Assembly (NCBI GenBank): GCA_964642165.1
Contig: CAZXOC010000173.1
Coordinates: 1-15,797 of the forward strand
Source of the DNA: CAYRVX01 sp964642165
GTDB lineage: Bacteria > Planctomycetota > Phycisphaerae > SM23-33
Reading direction: 5' to 3'
DNA: 15,797 bases
In this document: piece by piece, positions 1-7,943 of the stretch
How the letters are laid out: each line of letters begins with the position of its first letter
How positions within the stretch are numbered: the first letter of the stretch is position 1
Notes under the pieces: model-generated
Told to the model about the DNA's origin: nothing
Databases searched by the model: none
The model's input: the letters and a program-made list of their open reading frames with translations, nothing else
Program-made: the position numbers and the translations under genes

Positions 1-2
1 TC

Positions 3-830
3 GAGCTGGTCGGGCACATGCTCGGCAAGACGCCCCAGGAGGCCGGAGCGCTCTCGGCCGAGAGAAGCGCGGGCACGGGCGCCCCGGCCGGCGGCGAGGA
101 GCCGCTGCTGGCGGCCGAGGGGCTCTCGCGCCGCGGTGGCATCGAGGCCTTCGACCTCCACGTGGGGCGCGGGGAGGTGCTCGGCCTGGCGGGGCTGCTG
201 GGCTCGGGGCGGACGGAGGCGGCCCGCCTGCTGTTCGGCGCCGACCGCAGCGACACCGGGCGCGTCCGCGTGGCCGGCAGGGACGTCACGCTGCGCGGCC
301 CGCGGCGGGCGATCGCGCTGGGGATCGCCTTCTGCCCGGAGGACCGCAAGACGGAGGGCATCTTTCCGGAGATGTCCGTGCTGGACAACGTCGCGCTGGT
401 CGTGCAGCGGAAGCTCAGCCGCCTGGGCATCGTCTCGCGCAGGGCCCAGGCCCGCGTCGCCGGCGAGTTCATCCGCCGGCTCGGCATCGTCACGCCGAGC
501 CTGAGCCAGCCGGCGAAGAACCTCTCGGGCGGCAACCAGCAGAAGCTGATCCTCGCCCGCTGGCTGGCGTGCGGGCCGCGCGTGCTGATCCTCGACGAGC
601 CGACGCGAGGCATCGACGTGGGCGCCAAGGCGGAGGTCGAGCGTCTCGTGGCCGAGCTGGCCGGCGAGGGCGTGGCGATCCTGTTCATCTCGGCGGAGCT
701 GGACGAGGTGGTGCGGCGCAGCGACCGCGTGGCCGTGCTTCGCGACCGGCGACTCGTCGGTGAGCTGACCGGCGAGCAGATCAACGAGCGGACGATCATG
801 GACACGATCGCCGGCGAGGAGGCGTCATGA
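3..830 (+). CDS. ytfR: Sugar ABC transporter ATP-binding protein, YtfR-like, 3' part
   Basis: This is the C-terminal 275 residues of a double-ABC sugar importer ATPase; the frame is already open at the left edge, so the first nucleotide-binding domain and the start lie outside the window. Numbered from the edge, the second ABC domain shows a Walker-A-like loop GLLGSGRTE (64-72) in which Arg replaces the usual Lys, as is normal for the second half of RbsA/YtfR-type proteins, then CPEDRKTEGI (111-120), the signature LSGGNQQK (174-181) and Walker B VLILDEPTRGID (194-205). Segments such as GIAFCPEDRKTEGI resemble E. coli YtfR, the ATPase of the galactofuranose importer, as I recall that sequence. 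It would sit on the cytoplasmic face and power the two permeases that follow; its stop overlaps the next start (ATGA). The family is certain; the furanose specificity is inferred. Confidence 0.93.
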   Translation, partial: ELVGHMLGKTPQEAGALSAERSAGTGAPAGGEEPLLAAEGLSRRGGIEAFDLHVGRGEVLGLAGLLGSGRTEAARLLFGADRSDTGRVRVAGRDVTLRGPRRAIALGIAFCPEDRKTEGIFPEMSVLDNVALVVQRKLSRLGIVSRRAQARVAGEFIRRLGIVTPSLSQPAKNLSGGNQQKLILARWLACGPRVLILDEPTRGIDVGAKAEVERLVAELAGEGVAILFISAELDEVVRRSDRVAVLRDRRLVGELTGEQINERTIMDTIAGEEAS

Positions 831-1939
831 GCGCCCCGGCGTCGATCCCGCCCGACCCGGCGCCTTCGGACGGCGGCGCCCGCGGGGCGGCGGCGTTCGC
901 GCGGCGGCACCCGGCGATCTGGCCGCTCCTGGCGCTGATCGTGCTGCTGGCGGTGAACCTGGTCACGACGCCGAGCTTTCGCCGCCTGGAGTACCGCGAC
1001 GGGCGCCTGCACGGGCAGCTCGTCAACGTCGCCAAGGACGCCTGCCCGGTCCTCCTACTGGCGACGGGCATGACGCTGGTGATCGCCACGGGCGGCATCG
1101 ACCTGTCCGTCGGGTCGGTGATGGCCATCGCCGGCACGGTCGCGGCGCTGCTGCTGATCCCCGAGGGTCACGAGGTGCGCGTGCCCGGCGTCCTCGCCTG
1201 GCTGCGCCCGTCCGGCCCGCTCGCCGTGCCGTGGGTCGTGCTCGTCGCGATCGCCGCGGCCGTCCTGCTGGGGCTTTGGAACGGGGTGCTCGTGACCTAC
1301 GTGCGCCTCCAGCCGATCGTCGCGACGCTGATGCTGCTGGTGGCGGGGCGCGGCATCGCCCAGGCGCTCACGCGCGACCAGAAGGTGGCCTTCGAGGTGC
1401 CGACGTTCGAGCGGATCGGGATGGGCCACTTCCTCGGCGTGCCGATCCCGGTGTACATCGTCGCCGGCGTGGCGGTCGTGCTGTTCGTCGTCCTGCGCAA
1501 GACGGTGCTGGGGATGTACATCGAGGCGGTGGGGGACAACCTCCGCGCGGCGCGGATGGCGGGGCTGAAGACCCACGCGATCCGCATCCTGGTCTACGCC
1601 TTCAGCGGGTTCTGCGCGGCGCTGGCGGGGCTGATCGTCACCGCCGACATCAAGCTGGCGGACGTGGCGAACTGCGGGCTGTACCTGGAGCTGGACGCGA
1701 TCCTCGCCGTCGTCATCGGCGGGACGAGCCTCGCGGGCGGCCGGCCGCGCCTCGCCGGGTCGCTGATCGGCGCGGTCATCATGCAGATGCTCTCGACCAC
1801 GCTCACCACGCACAACGTGCCGGTCGGGTCGCAGTTCATCCTCAAGGCGGTCGTCGCGCTGGCCGTCTGCCTGATCCAGACGCCCTTCCTGGCGGGCATG
1901 CTGCGGCGAGCACCGGGGCGAAGGGGGGCAACGGCATGA
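827..1939 (+). CDS. ytfT: Sugar ABC transporter permease, YtfT-like
   Basis: A 370-residue inner-membrane permease of the RbsC/YtfT family (BPD_transp_2 fold). It has a short cytoplasmic N-terminus, a first membrane segment at about 30-47, the hallmark GMTLVIATGGIDLSVGSVMA (81-100), several further hydrophobic segments, and a cytoplasmic loop EAVGDNLRAARMAG (233-246) that should contact the ATPase. The tract around 55-110, LQPIVATLMLLVAGRG and LELDAILAVVIGG all resemble E. coli YtfT. A stretch near 112-131 (EGHEVRVPGVLAWLRPSG) looks like an extra extracytoplasmic loop compared with E. coli YtfT, which is about 30 residues shorter. The start is the ATG inside the ATGA overlap with the ATPase gene, preceded by AGGAGG at 817-822, so translation is probably coupled. 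It likely pairs with the next, different permease to form the channel. Confidence 0.93.
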   Translation: MSAPASIPPDPAPSDGGARGAAAFARRHPAIWPLLALIVLLAVNLVTTPSFRRLEYRDGRLHGQLVNVAKDACPVLLLATGMTLVIATGGIDLSVGSVMAIAGTVAALLLIPEGHEVRVPGVLAWLRPSGPLAVPWVVLVAIAAAVLLGLWNGVLVTYVRLQPIVATLMLLVAGRGIAQALTRDQKVAFEVPTFERIGMGHFLGVPIPVYIVAGVAVVLFVVLRKTVLGMYIEAVGDNLRAARMAGLKTHAIRILVYAFSGFCAALAGLIVTADIKLADVANCGLYLELDAILAVVIGGTSLAGGRPRLAGSLIGAVIMQMLSTTLTTHNVPVGSQFILKAVVALAVCLIQTPFLAGMLRRAPGRRGATA

Positions 1940-2910
1940 GGTTCCGCCTGCCGCGAAGATACCTGCCGCTGCTGGCGAGCGTGGCCGTCTACGTGCTGCT
2001 CTACGCCGGGGCGGCCTACCGCTACCAGGAGCAGCGCTTCGGCACGCTCCAGGTGTTCCTCGACTTCCTGTACGACAACGCCGTGCTGGGGATCCTGGCC
2101 GTGGGGATGACCTTCGTGATCCTCTCGGGCGGCATCGACCTGTCCGTCGGGGCGATGATGAGCATGTCCAGCATGCTGGTGGGCTTCCTGATCATGGACA
2201 TGGACTGGCCGGCGGGCGTCGCGATTCCCGCGGCGGTCCTGGCCGCGGGGGGCATCGGGCTGGCCATGGGCTGCATCATCCACTTCATGGAGATCAAGCC
2301 GTTCATCGTGACGCTGGCGGGGATGTTCTTCGCCCGCGGTGTGGGCTTCCTGATCAACGTGGAGACGATCCGGATCAGCGATCCCGGCCACGCCTGGCTG
2401 AAGGCCCTCGCCGTGCCCCTGGGCGAGGGCTACGAGCTGCCGCTCGTGGCCGTGCTGTGGCTGGCGGTCGTGCTGGCGGGGCTGTACGTCTCGCTGCGGA
2501 CGCCGTTCGGGCGGAACGTCTACGCCCTGGGGGGCAGCGAGGGGGCCTCGCGGCTGATGGGCCTGCCGGTCGGCTGGACGAAGGTGAGCGTCTACGGCGT
2601 CAGCGGGCTGTGCAGCGGGCTGGCCGGCGTGGCGCTGACGCTGTACCTGGGCAGCGGCAACAACAACGAGGGGATCGGCATGGAGCTGGACGCCATCGCC
2701 GCGACGGTGGTGGGGGGCACGCTGCTGACCGGCGGGGTCGGCAGCGTCTTCGGGACCTTCGTCGGCACGCTGACGATCGGGCTGATCCTCACCGTCGTGA
2801 CGACCTACGAGGGGCTGCTGAGCAGCGGGCTGACGCGCGTGGCGATCGGGCTGCTGCTGCTGGTCTTCGTGCTGCTCCAGCGCGTCCTCACGAGGCGAGC
2901 GGCGACGTGA
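1936..2910 (+). CDS. yjfF: Sugar ABC transporter permease, YjfF-like
   Basis: A 324-residue second permease, distinct from the first. Residues 48-72 (DNAVLGILAVGMTF, then VILSGGIDLSVG) are followed by multiple membrane segments, IKPFIVTLAGMFFARGV (120-136), and near the C-terminus ELDAIAATVVGGTLLTGGVG. These segments track E. coli YjfF (331 residues), which works with YtfT, YtfR and the binding protein YtfQ to import galactofuranose. The start ATG overlaps the previous stop (ATGA) and is preceded by a G-run at 1923-1928, about 7 bases away, supporting coupled translation. This start was preferred to a much longer open frame reaching back to 1231, because the extra part is only a shadow of the first permease. 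No binding-protein gene follows: the gene ends 25 bases before the convergent GH2 gene, so the ytfQ equivalent is probably upstream of the window. Confidence 0.93.
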   Translation: MRFRLPRRYLPLLASVAVYVLLYAGAAYRYQEQRFGTLQVFLDFLYDNAVLGILAVGMTFVILSGGIDLSVGAMMSMSSMLVGFLIMDMDWPAGVAIPAAVLAAGGIGLAMGCIIHFMEIKPFIVTLAGMFFARGVGFLINVETIRISDPGHAWLKALAVPLGEGYELPLVAVLWLAVVLAGLYVSLRTPFGRNVYALGGSEGASRLMGLPVGWTKVSVYGVSGLCSGLAGVALTLYLGSGNNNEGIGMELDAIAATVVGGTLLTGGVGSVFGTFVGTLTIGLILTVVTTYEGLLSSGLTRVAIGLLLLVFVLLQRVLTRRAAT

Positions 2911-2935
2911 GGCTCCCGGCAGGGGGGCTCGGTCC

Positions 2936-5164
2936 CTACGGCTTCTCCCGCGGGATCACGTCCACCAGCCCCACGTCGATGTACTGCCCGCCGCCGGTCT
3001 GCTTGCAGTGCACGGCGAAGGTGTTCCGGCCCTTCTTCAGCGCCGCCTTGGCTGCCTTGCTGACGGGCACGTCCACGTAGTCGCTGGTGTAGTCCTTCCG
3101 CGCCGCGGCGCGAACGCCGTTGATGTACACCTCGGCGTCCTCGTCGTGGTGGATTCGCAGGCGCAGGTTGGTGAACGTCGTGGTCGTCAGCTCGAACGTC
3201 CGGCGGATCCAGATGTCGGGCGTTTTCCACTTCGTCCGGACGACGGCCCCCGGCGTGCTGGGCTCGCCGAAGCCGCCCGGGCCGGCCTTCCAGGACGAAT
3301 CGTCGAACGCCGCGTCGGACCAGCTCTTGCCGGGATCCTCCGTCGTGTAGCGCCACTCGATGCCCTTGGCCTGCGACGTCGGGACCGCCACCTTCGTGAT
3401 CGGCGGCGGGGGGAACTCGCCGCGGTTGGCGGCCGCGGTCTTCGCCACGTCCGGCTTGATGATCGCCCGGTCGTAGGTCATCAGGCCGTTGACCTCGATC
3501 TCGACGTCCGTCGTCTGCGTGTAGACGCCCGCGCACAGCCCGTGCGTCTCCTTGAGCTGGTAGAGCTTCCGCAGCAGGTCGACGTAGCGCTCAGTGAGGT
3601 CGTCGCGGTCGCCCATCTTGCGGTAGCCCCAGCTTCCCTTGTCGCGCCAGAGGTGCCCCTTGATCGGCAGGCCGAGGCCGCCGAACTCGCCGAGCACGCC
3701 GGCCCGCTTGCCGTCCGGCTTGTGGGTGGCCGGACCGGGGTAGGCGTGGCGGTCGATGATGTCGCCGCAGTTGTGGTCGGCCCACCCGCTGGCGTTGCTG
3801 ATCAGGCGCGTCGGGTCGAGCTTCCGGACCAGGTCCACCTGGGCCTTCGTGTCGTTGGGGTCGTTCCGCGCCTGGCCCCAGCCCTCGTTGAAGACGACCC
3901 ACATGATGATGCTGGGGTGGTTGCCCATGCCCTCGACGAGGCGGGTCAGCTCCTGGCGGAACTGCTTGCGGTCGCGCGTGGTGTTGCCCGAGGGCATGTC
4001 CTGCCAGACCAGCAGCCCCAGCTTGTCGCACCAGTAGTACCAGCGGTCCGGCTCGATCTTCACGTGCTTGCGCGTCATGTTGAAGCCGAGCTTCTTGAGG
4101 ACCTCGACGTCGTACCGCAGGGCCTCGTCGGTCGGCGCGGCGTAGAGGCCGTCCGGCCAGAAGCCCTGGTCCAGCGGGCCGATCTGAAAGACGAACTTGC
4201 CGTTCAGCAGCATCCGCGGCACGCCCGCCTTGTCCTTGGCGATCTCGATCTTCCGCATGCCGAAGTAGCTCGTGACCTCGTCGGCGAGCTTCTCGCCCTC
4301 GAACCACTTCACCTTCAGGTCGTACAGGTGCGGGTCGTCGGGCGTCCACAGGTGGGGCTTGTCGAGCTTCACGATGGCCCGTGTCGGCACGGAGCTGTGG
4401 ACGGCCTTGCCGCCCGGCACCTCGGCCTGGACGTACGTCCGCTCGCCCGCCCGGCTGGCCGCGACATCAATCACCACCTGTCCCTTGTCCACGTCGGGGG
4501 TGATCTTGAGCGAGCGGATGTGCGACCGGGCGACCGGCTCGAGCCAGACCGTCTGCCAGATGCCCGTCGTCGGCGTGTACCAGATGCCGCGCGGCTTGAG
4601 CACCTGCTTGCCGCGGGCCTGGCTGCCTTTGTCGGTCGGGTCGAACACGCCGACGAGCAGCTCGTTGTCCCCGCCGGCCTTGAGGGCGTCGGTGACGTCG
4701 AAGGAGAACGCGTCGTAGCCGCCGCGGTGCGTGCCGAGCTTCTTGCCGTTGACGTGGACGGTCGCCTCCCAATCGACGCCCTGGAAGTGGAGCAGCACGT
4801 GCCGCCCGCCCCGCGTCCACCCCTCCGGCACGGCGAACGTGCGGCGGTACCACATGCGCTCGGCCCGCTTGCCCACACCGCTCAGGGCCGACTCGATCGG
4901 GAAGGGCACGAGGATCTTCCCCTCGAACTTCGCCGGGGGCGCGGCGTCGGCCTCGGCGATCGCGTAGTCCCACAGGCCGTTCAGGTTCGTCCATTCCTTC
5001 CGCACCATCTGCGGGCGCGGGTGCTCGGGATGGGCCCTGTCGGGCGAGACGTCTTTCGCCCAGCGCGTCATGATGTGGCCTTCGACGGGCTTCCAGTCGG
5101 CCAGGGCGCGGGAGCCGGCCGCCGAGAGGGACAGGAGGACGAGCAGCGTGGTGGTCGTGCGCAT
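2936..5164 (-). CDS. Secreted glycoside hydrolase family 2 (beta-galactosidase/glucuronidase-like)
   Basis: A 742-residue secreted GH2 enzyme. A signal peptide (MRTTTTLLVLLSLSAAGSRALA, cleavage near 22) is followed by the GH2 sugar-binding jelly-roll (about 45-210, with ERMWYRRTF, VDWEATVHVNG and PTTGIWQTVWLEP), an Ig-like domain (about 212-305) and a TIM barrel (about 315-580). The barrel carries the acid/base Glu427 in FNEGWG and the probable nucleophile Glu493 in GEFGG. A further beta-sandwich (about 600-742, with WIRRTFEL and VYINGV) resembles a galactose-binding-like module. The ATG at 5164 was chosen because GGAGA sits 8 bases upstream and it begins the signal peptide; a GTG 29 codons earlier lacks these. 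It lies 96 bases downstream of the GH127 gene on the same strand. GH2 covers beta-galactosidases, glucuronidases, mannosidases and arabinosidases, so the exact substrate is open. Confidence 0.93.
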   Translation of the reverse strand: MRTTTTLLVLLSLSAAGSRALADWKPVEGHIMTRWAKDVSPDRAHPEHPRPQMVRKEWTNLNGLWDYAIAEADAAPPAKFEGKILVPFPIESALSGVGKRAERMWYRRTFAVPEGWTRGGRHVLLHFQGVDWEATVHVNGKKLGTHRGGYDAFSFDVTDALKAGGDNELLVGVFDPTDKGSQARGKQVLKPRGIWYTPTTGIWQTVWLEPVARSHIRSLKITPDVDKGQVVIDVAASRAGERTYVQAEVPGGKAVHSSVPTRAIVKLDKPHLWTPDDPHLYDLKVKWFEGEKLADEVTSYFGMRKIEIAKDKAGVPRMLLNGKFVFQIGPLDQGFWPDGLYAAPTDEALRYDVEVLKKLGFNMTRKHVKIEPDRWYYWCDKLGLLVWQDMPSGNTTRDRKQFRQELTRLVEGMGNHPSIIMWVVFNEGWGQARNDPNDTKAQVDLVRKLDPTRLISNASGWADHNCGDIIDRHAYPGPATHKPDGKRAGVLGEFGGLGLPIKGHLWRDKGSWGYRKMGDRDDLTERYVDLLRKLYQLKETHGLCAGVYTQTTDVEIEVNGLMTYDRAIIKPDVAKTAAANRGEFPPPPITKVAVPTSQAKGIEWRYTTEDPGKSWSDAAFDDSSWKAGPGGFGEPSTPGAVVRTKWKTPDIWIRRTFELTTTTFTNLRLRIHHDEDAEVYINGVRAAARKDYTSDYVDVPVSKAAKAALKKGRNTFAVHCKQTGGGQYIDVGLVDVIPREKP

Positions 5165-5196
5165 GGTTGTTCTCTCCATTCGGTGTTCGGTCACGC

Positions 5197-5225
5197 ATTC
5201 CAGCAGACGGGCGGACGCGGGGCAA
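5197..5225 (-). promoter_or_regulatory. Candidate promoter of the GH2 gene
   Basis: On the minus strand, TTGCCC (5225-5220) and TGGAAT (5202-5197) are 17 bases apart, each matching four of six consensus positions. It lies in the 96-base gap between the GH127 stop and the GH2 start, so GH2 could be transcribed on its own as well as from upstream. The match is weak and could be chance. Confidence 0.25.
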
Positions 5226-5260
5226 GAGCATTCCCCGGCCGGCTCGGGCACCGCGGCCCG

Positions 5261-7234
5261 TCAAGCGCCCGTCTTGGCGGGGCGAGCCTCGGCGCGGTCC
5301 TCGGCGATCCAGACGGCCATCGCGCCCGGCCGGCGGTGGTCCCACGCGTAGTAGGGGATGGCCAGCAGGTCGATCGGCCGGTCCTTCTCCGGCGACTCGC
5401 CGCGAATCATCGCCTTGCCGCGGATCACCTGCACGCCGCCGAGCAGGTCCTTGCGGAACTCCGTGCTGAGCTTCGCGTCGCGCGGGAGGTACAGGTCGTC
5501 GACATGCCCGCCGTTGTCGACGGCCTCGATGCAGTAGACGATCGGCCCGCGCTGCAGCGCCACGCGCCCGGCGTCCGCCTCGACGGCGGCGTGGGAGTAG
5601 ACGCGCTGAATGGGCATGGGGATGGCCAGCTCGATGACGTCGCCGTCCTTCCACGTCTGTCGCAGGGCGACGTAGCCGCGCACGTTCTTCAGCCCCTTGA
5701 GCTGCCGGGGCGTGGTGAACACCATCGTCCACAGGTCGGAACGTTCGACCGGCTCGGTCCGGTAGAGGTCGTCCTTGCCCGTCCGCCCCGGGATCCAGGC
5801 GGGGCTGCGCAGGTAGACGGTGAGGTCGGTGGGCGCGCCGGGGGAGACGGCGATGCGCACACGGCCGTCCCACGGGTAGCGCGTCTCCTGCTTGAGCGTC
5901 ACCGTCCGCCCGCCGAGCTTCACCCGGGCCGTGCCCGCGGCATAGAGGTTCACGTAGATCGCGCTATCGCCGGTGGCGTAGACGTAGCCCGGCAGGGAGG
6001 GCATGAAGCGCACGACGTTCGTCGGGCAGCACGCGCAGCCGTAGAATGGCCGGCGGTGGTGCTTGCCCTTGCTGGCCAGCGGGTTGACGTAGAAGAACTT
6101 CTCGCCGCCGAGGTCCACCCCGGCCAGGAAGCCGTTGTAGCAGGTCCGCTCGAACGTGTCGGCGTACTTCGCGTCGGCGTGCAGCAGGTTCATCCGGTGG
6201 TTCCACAGGCACATGCCGATCGACGCGCACGTCTCGCCGTAGGCCGTCTCGTTGGGCAACTGGTAGTTCTTCCCGAACGCCTCCCCGTGCCGCGTCGAGC
6301 CGATCGCCCCGGTGACGTACATCTTCTTCGTGACGGTGTTCGCCCACAGGCGCCCGAGGGCGTCGATGTACGGTCGGCTGCCGGTGATCCGCGCCAGATC
6401 GGCCATGCCCGAGTACAGGTACATCGCGCGGACGGCGTGCCCGGTGGGCTCGCCCTGCTCCCACAGCGGCTGGTGGTCCTGGCAGTAGTGGCCGTAGAGG
6501 CGCGGACGCTTGTCGGTCTTGCGCCCGCGGATGTCGAGGAAGAAGCGGGCGAGCCGGAAGTACTTCCGGTCGCCCGTGGCGTCGGCGAGCTTCATCAGGG
6601 CCAGCTCGATCTCCTCGTGGCCGGGCACGTCGTGGCGCTTGTCCGGGCCGAAGATCCCGGCGATGCGATCGGCGAACCGGGTGGCGACGTTCAGCAGCGT
6701 CTTCTTGCGCGTCGCCCGGTAGTGGGCGACGGCGGCCTCGAAGAGGTGCCCCGCGCAGTACAGCTCGTGCTTCGCGCGGCAGTCGGTCCACTTGCGGTCC
6801 GGCTCCTTGAGCGTGTAGTAGCTGTTGAGGTAGCCGTTGGGGCGCTGGGCGGCGGCGATCCAGGCGACCACCTCGTCGACCTGCTTGTCCAGGTTGGGGT
6901 CGGGATGGGCCTGAAGCGAATACGAGGCCCCCTCGAGCACCTTGTAGACGTCCGAATCGTTGAAGTAGATGCCCTGGAAGCCGCCTTCCATGAGCCCGCC
7001 GGCCTTGGCGAAGTTGCTGAAGCGCCCGGTCTTGCGGCACCAGCGGAAGTTGTGCGGGATGGACCGCGTGCGGTTCGTCTCGATCCGCGGCGCCCAGAAG
7101 GCGTCGGCGATCTGCACGTTGGTGAACGACACGGCCTCGAGCCGGGCGAGCTGCTCGGGCTCGGCCGCCCCGGCGCTCACGGGTCCCCGGGCGGCCAGCA
7201 AGCCCAGGACGATTGCGGCGAAACGTGGCTTCAT
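5261..7234 (-). CDS. Secreted GH127 (DUF1680) beta-L-arabinofuranosidase-like glycosidase
   Basis: A 657-residue secreted protein of GH127. Characterised members such as Bifidobacterium HypBA1 remove beta-L-arabinofuranose using a zinc-bound cysteine nucleophile. Here a signal peptide (1 to about 23, MKPRFAAIVLGLLAARG...) precedes an (alpha/alpha)6 barrel (about 35-430) and C-terminal beta domains. Catalytic features line up with HypBA1: GEAF with Glu318 as likely acid/base, ETCAS with Glu334 and Cys336 as zinc ligands, and CACCPTN with Cys402 (nucleophile) and Cys403. The spacing of 16 residues between the two glutamates equals that in HypBA1 (322/338). The ATG at 7234 has GAGGAAG 6 bases upstream and begins the signal peptide; an in-frame ATG 18 codons earlier lacks both. 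A candidate promoter lies at 7287-7315. The enzyme class is secure; the natural polysaccharide or glycoprotein target is not known. Confidence 0.94.
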   Translation of the reverse strand: MKPRFAAIVLGLLAARGPVSAGAAEPEQLARLEAVSFTNVQIADAFWAPRIETNRTRSIPHNFRWCRKTGRFSNFAKAGGLMEGGFQGIYFNDSDVYKVLEGASYSLQAHPDPNLDKQVDEVVAWIAAAQRPNGYLNSYYTLKEPDRKWTDCRAKHELYCAGHLFEAAVAHYRATRKKTLLNVATRFADRIAGIFGPDKRHDVPGHEEIELALMKLADATGDRKYFRLARFFLDIRGRKTDKRPRLYGHYCQDHQPLWEQGEPTGHAVRAMYLYSGMADLARITGSRPYIDALGRLWANTVTKKMYVTGAIGSTRHGEAFGKNYQLPNETAYGETCASIGMCLWNHRMNLLHADAKYADTFERTCYNGFLAGVDLGGEKFFYVNPLASKGKHHRRPFYGCACCPTNVVRFMPSLPGYVYATGDSAIYVNLYAAGTARVKLGGRTVTLKQETRYPWDGRVRIAVSPGAPTDLTVYLRSPAWIPGRTGKDDLYRTEPVERSDLWTMVFTTPRQLKGLKNVRGYVALRQTWKDGDVIELAIPMPIQRVYSHAAVEADAGRVALQRGPIVYCIEAVDNGGHVDDLYLPRDAKLSTEFRKDLLGGVQVIRGKAMIRGESPEKDRPIDLLAIPYYAWDHRRPGAMAVWIAEDRAEARPAKTGA

Positions 7235-7286
7235 GGTCTGCTTCCTCTGTATTCCTCGCGGCCATCGACGGAGCCGGTGGGCCGCC

Positions 7287-7315
7287 ATTATGCGGGGACG
7301 CGGGCTGGGAGGAAA
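7287..7315 (-). promoter_or_regulatory. Candidate promoter of the GH127 gene
   Basis: On the minus strand, TTTCCT (7315-7310) and CATAAT (7292-7287) are spaced by 17 bases. The -10 hexamer is the same CATAAT as in the candidate promoter of the divergent plus-strand operon; the -35 match is weak (three of six). Transcription would start near 7280, about 45 bases ahead of the GH127 ATG at 7234. It lies between the THEP1 stop and the GH127 start, downstream of a small GC-rich hairpin. Confidence 0.35.
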
Positions 7316-7316
7316 G

Positions 7317-7333
7317 GCCCCACCCCACGGGGC
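7317..7333 (-). terminator. Possible weak terminator hairpin after the THEP1 gene
   Basis: GCCCC at 7317-7321 and GGGGC at 7329-7333 can pair around a 7-base loop; on the minus strand the stem is followed by CTTTCC, which is only slightly T-rich. It lies 24 bases past the THEP1 stop and immediately upstream of the candidate GH127 promoter, a sensible place for a terminator. The short stem and poor T-tract keep confidence low. Confidence 0.22.
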
Positions 7334-7357
7334 GAACGTGCCTTCAGGCAGCCGAGG

Positions 7358-7885
7358 TCAGGGGGTGCCGCCGCCCAGAAGCTCCGCCAGACGCCCGACC
7401 AGTGCCTCCCGGTTGGAGTGCGTTATCTCGATGAGCAGCACGTCCTGCCGGGCACGCAGTTGATCGACGAAGCCGAGGCGGTAGATGGGGATCGTGGCGA
7501 GCACGGGGGCGTCGCAGTCCAGCGCCGCCGTGACGGCCTCCCGGAAGGCGCTCGAGCACAGCTCCATCTTGCCGATCTCGTCGATGACGATGCACCCGGG
7601 CCGGCCCGCGGCATCGCGCAGGGCACCGACGCCGACGCGGTCGAACGACGCGACGTCGACACCGTACTTGCCGACGCGAGGCCGGCCCTTGCGGCTGACG
7701 TGCGCGAGGACGCCTTCGACCCCGGAACGGAGGTCCTCCACGCGGAAGCCCGCGCGGCGGCCGCCCTGGCGGACCTCCTCCGTCACGAACCCGCCGGCCA
7801 GGGGGATGCCCGCGGCGATCACCTTCTGGACGAGCGTTGTCTTGCCGGCGCCCGGCCGCCCGGTCACGAGGATGTTCCGTGCCAT
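7358..7885 (-). CDS. THEP1-type nucleoside-triphosphatase
   Basis: A 175-residue P-loop NTPase of the THEP1 family, found in archaea, some bacteria and eukaryotes (human NTPCR); members hydrolyse ATP, GTP and other NTPs in vitro, with unclear cellular roles. The Walker A motif is GRPGAGKTT (9-17), followed by the family block GGFVTEEVRQGGRRAGF (31-47) and a Walker B CIVIDEIGKMEL (98-109) characteristic of THEP1. The length is normal and there is no signal peptide, so it should be cytosolic. The ATG at 7885 was chosen because GAGGGAG lies about 7 bases upstream and the P-loop strand begins at once; a GTG eight codons earlier is less likely. It sits between a small secreted protein and the GH127 gene on the same strand. 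The context suggests no obvious partner, so its role in this sugar locus is unknown. Confidence 0.92.
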   Translation of the reverse strand: MARNILVTGRPGAGKTTLVQKVIAAGIPLAGGFVTEEVRQGGRRAGFRVEDLRSGVEGVLAHVSRKGRPRVGKYGVDVASFDRVGVGALRDAAGRPGCIVIDEIGKMELCSSAFREAVTAALDCDAPVLATIPIYRLGFVDQLRARQDVLLIEITHSNREALVGRLAELLGGGTP

Positions 7886-7943
7886 CGATCCGCTCCCTCG
7901 GCGTCTCACAAGCCCCGGGCCGTCATTCGGCGGCAGCGCGCCG

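Noticed and set aside
1231..1935. Upstream extension of the second permease frame, which would suggest a fused protein
   Set aside because: The extension is an Arg/Gly-rich shadow of the first permease; the true permease starts at the overlapping ATG at 1936 with its own ribosome site.
5245..5260. Hairpin CGGGC/GCCCG directly after the GH127 stop
   Set aside because: Five base pairs with no T-tract in very GC-rich DNA; indistinguishable from chance.
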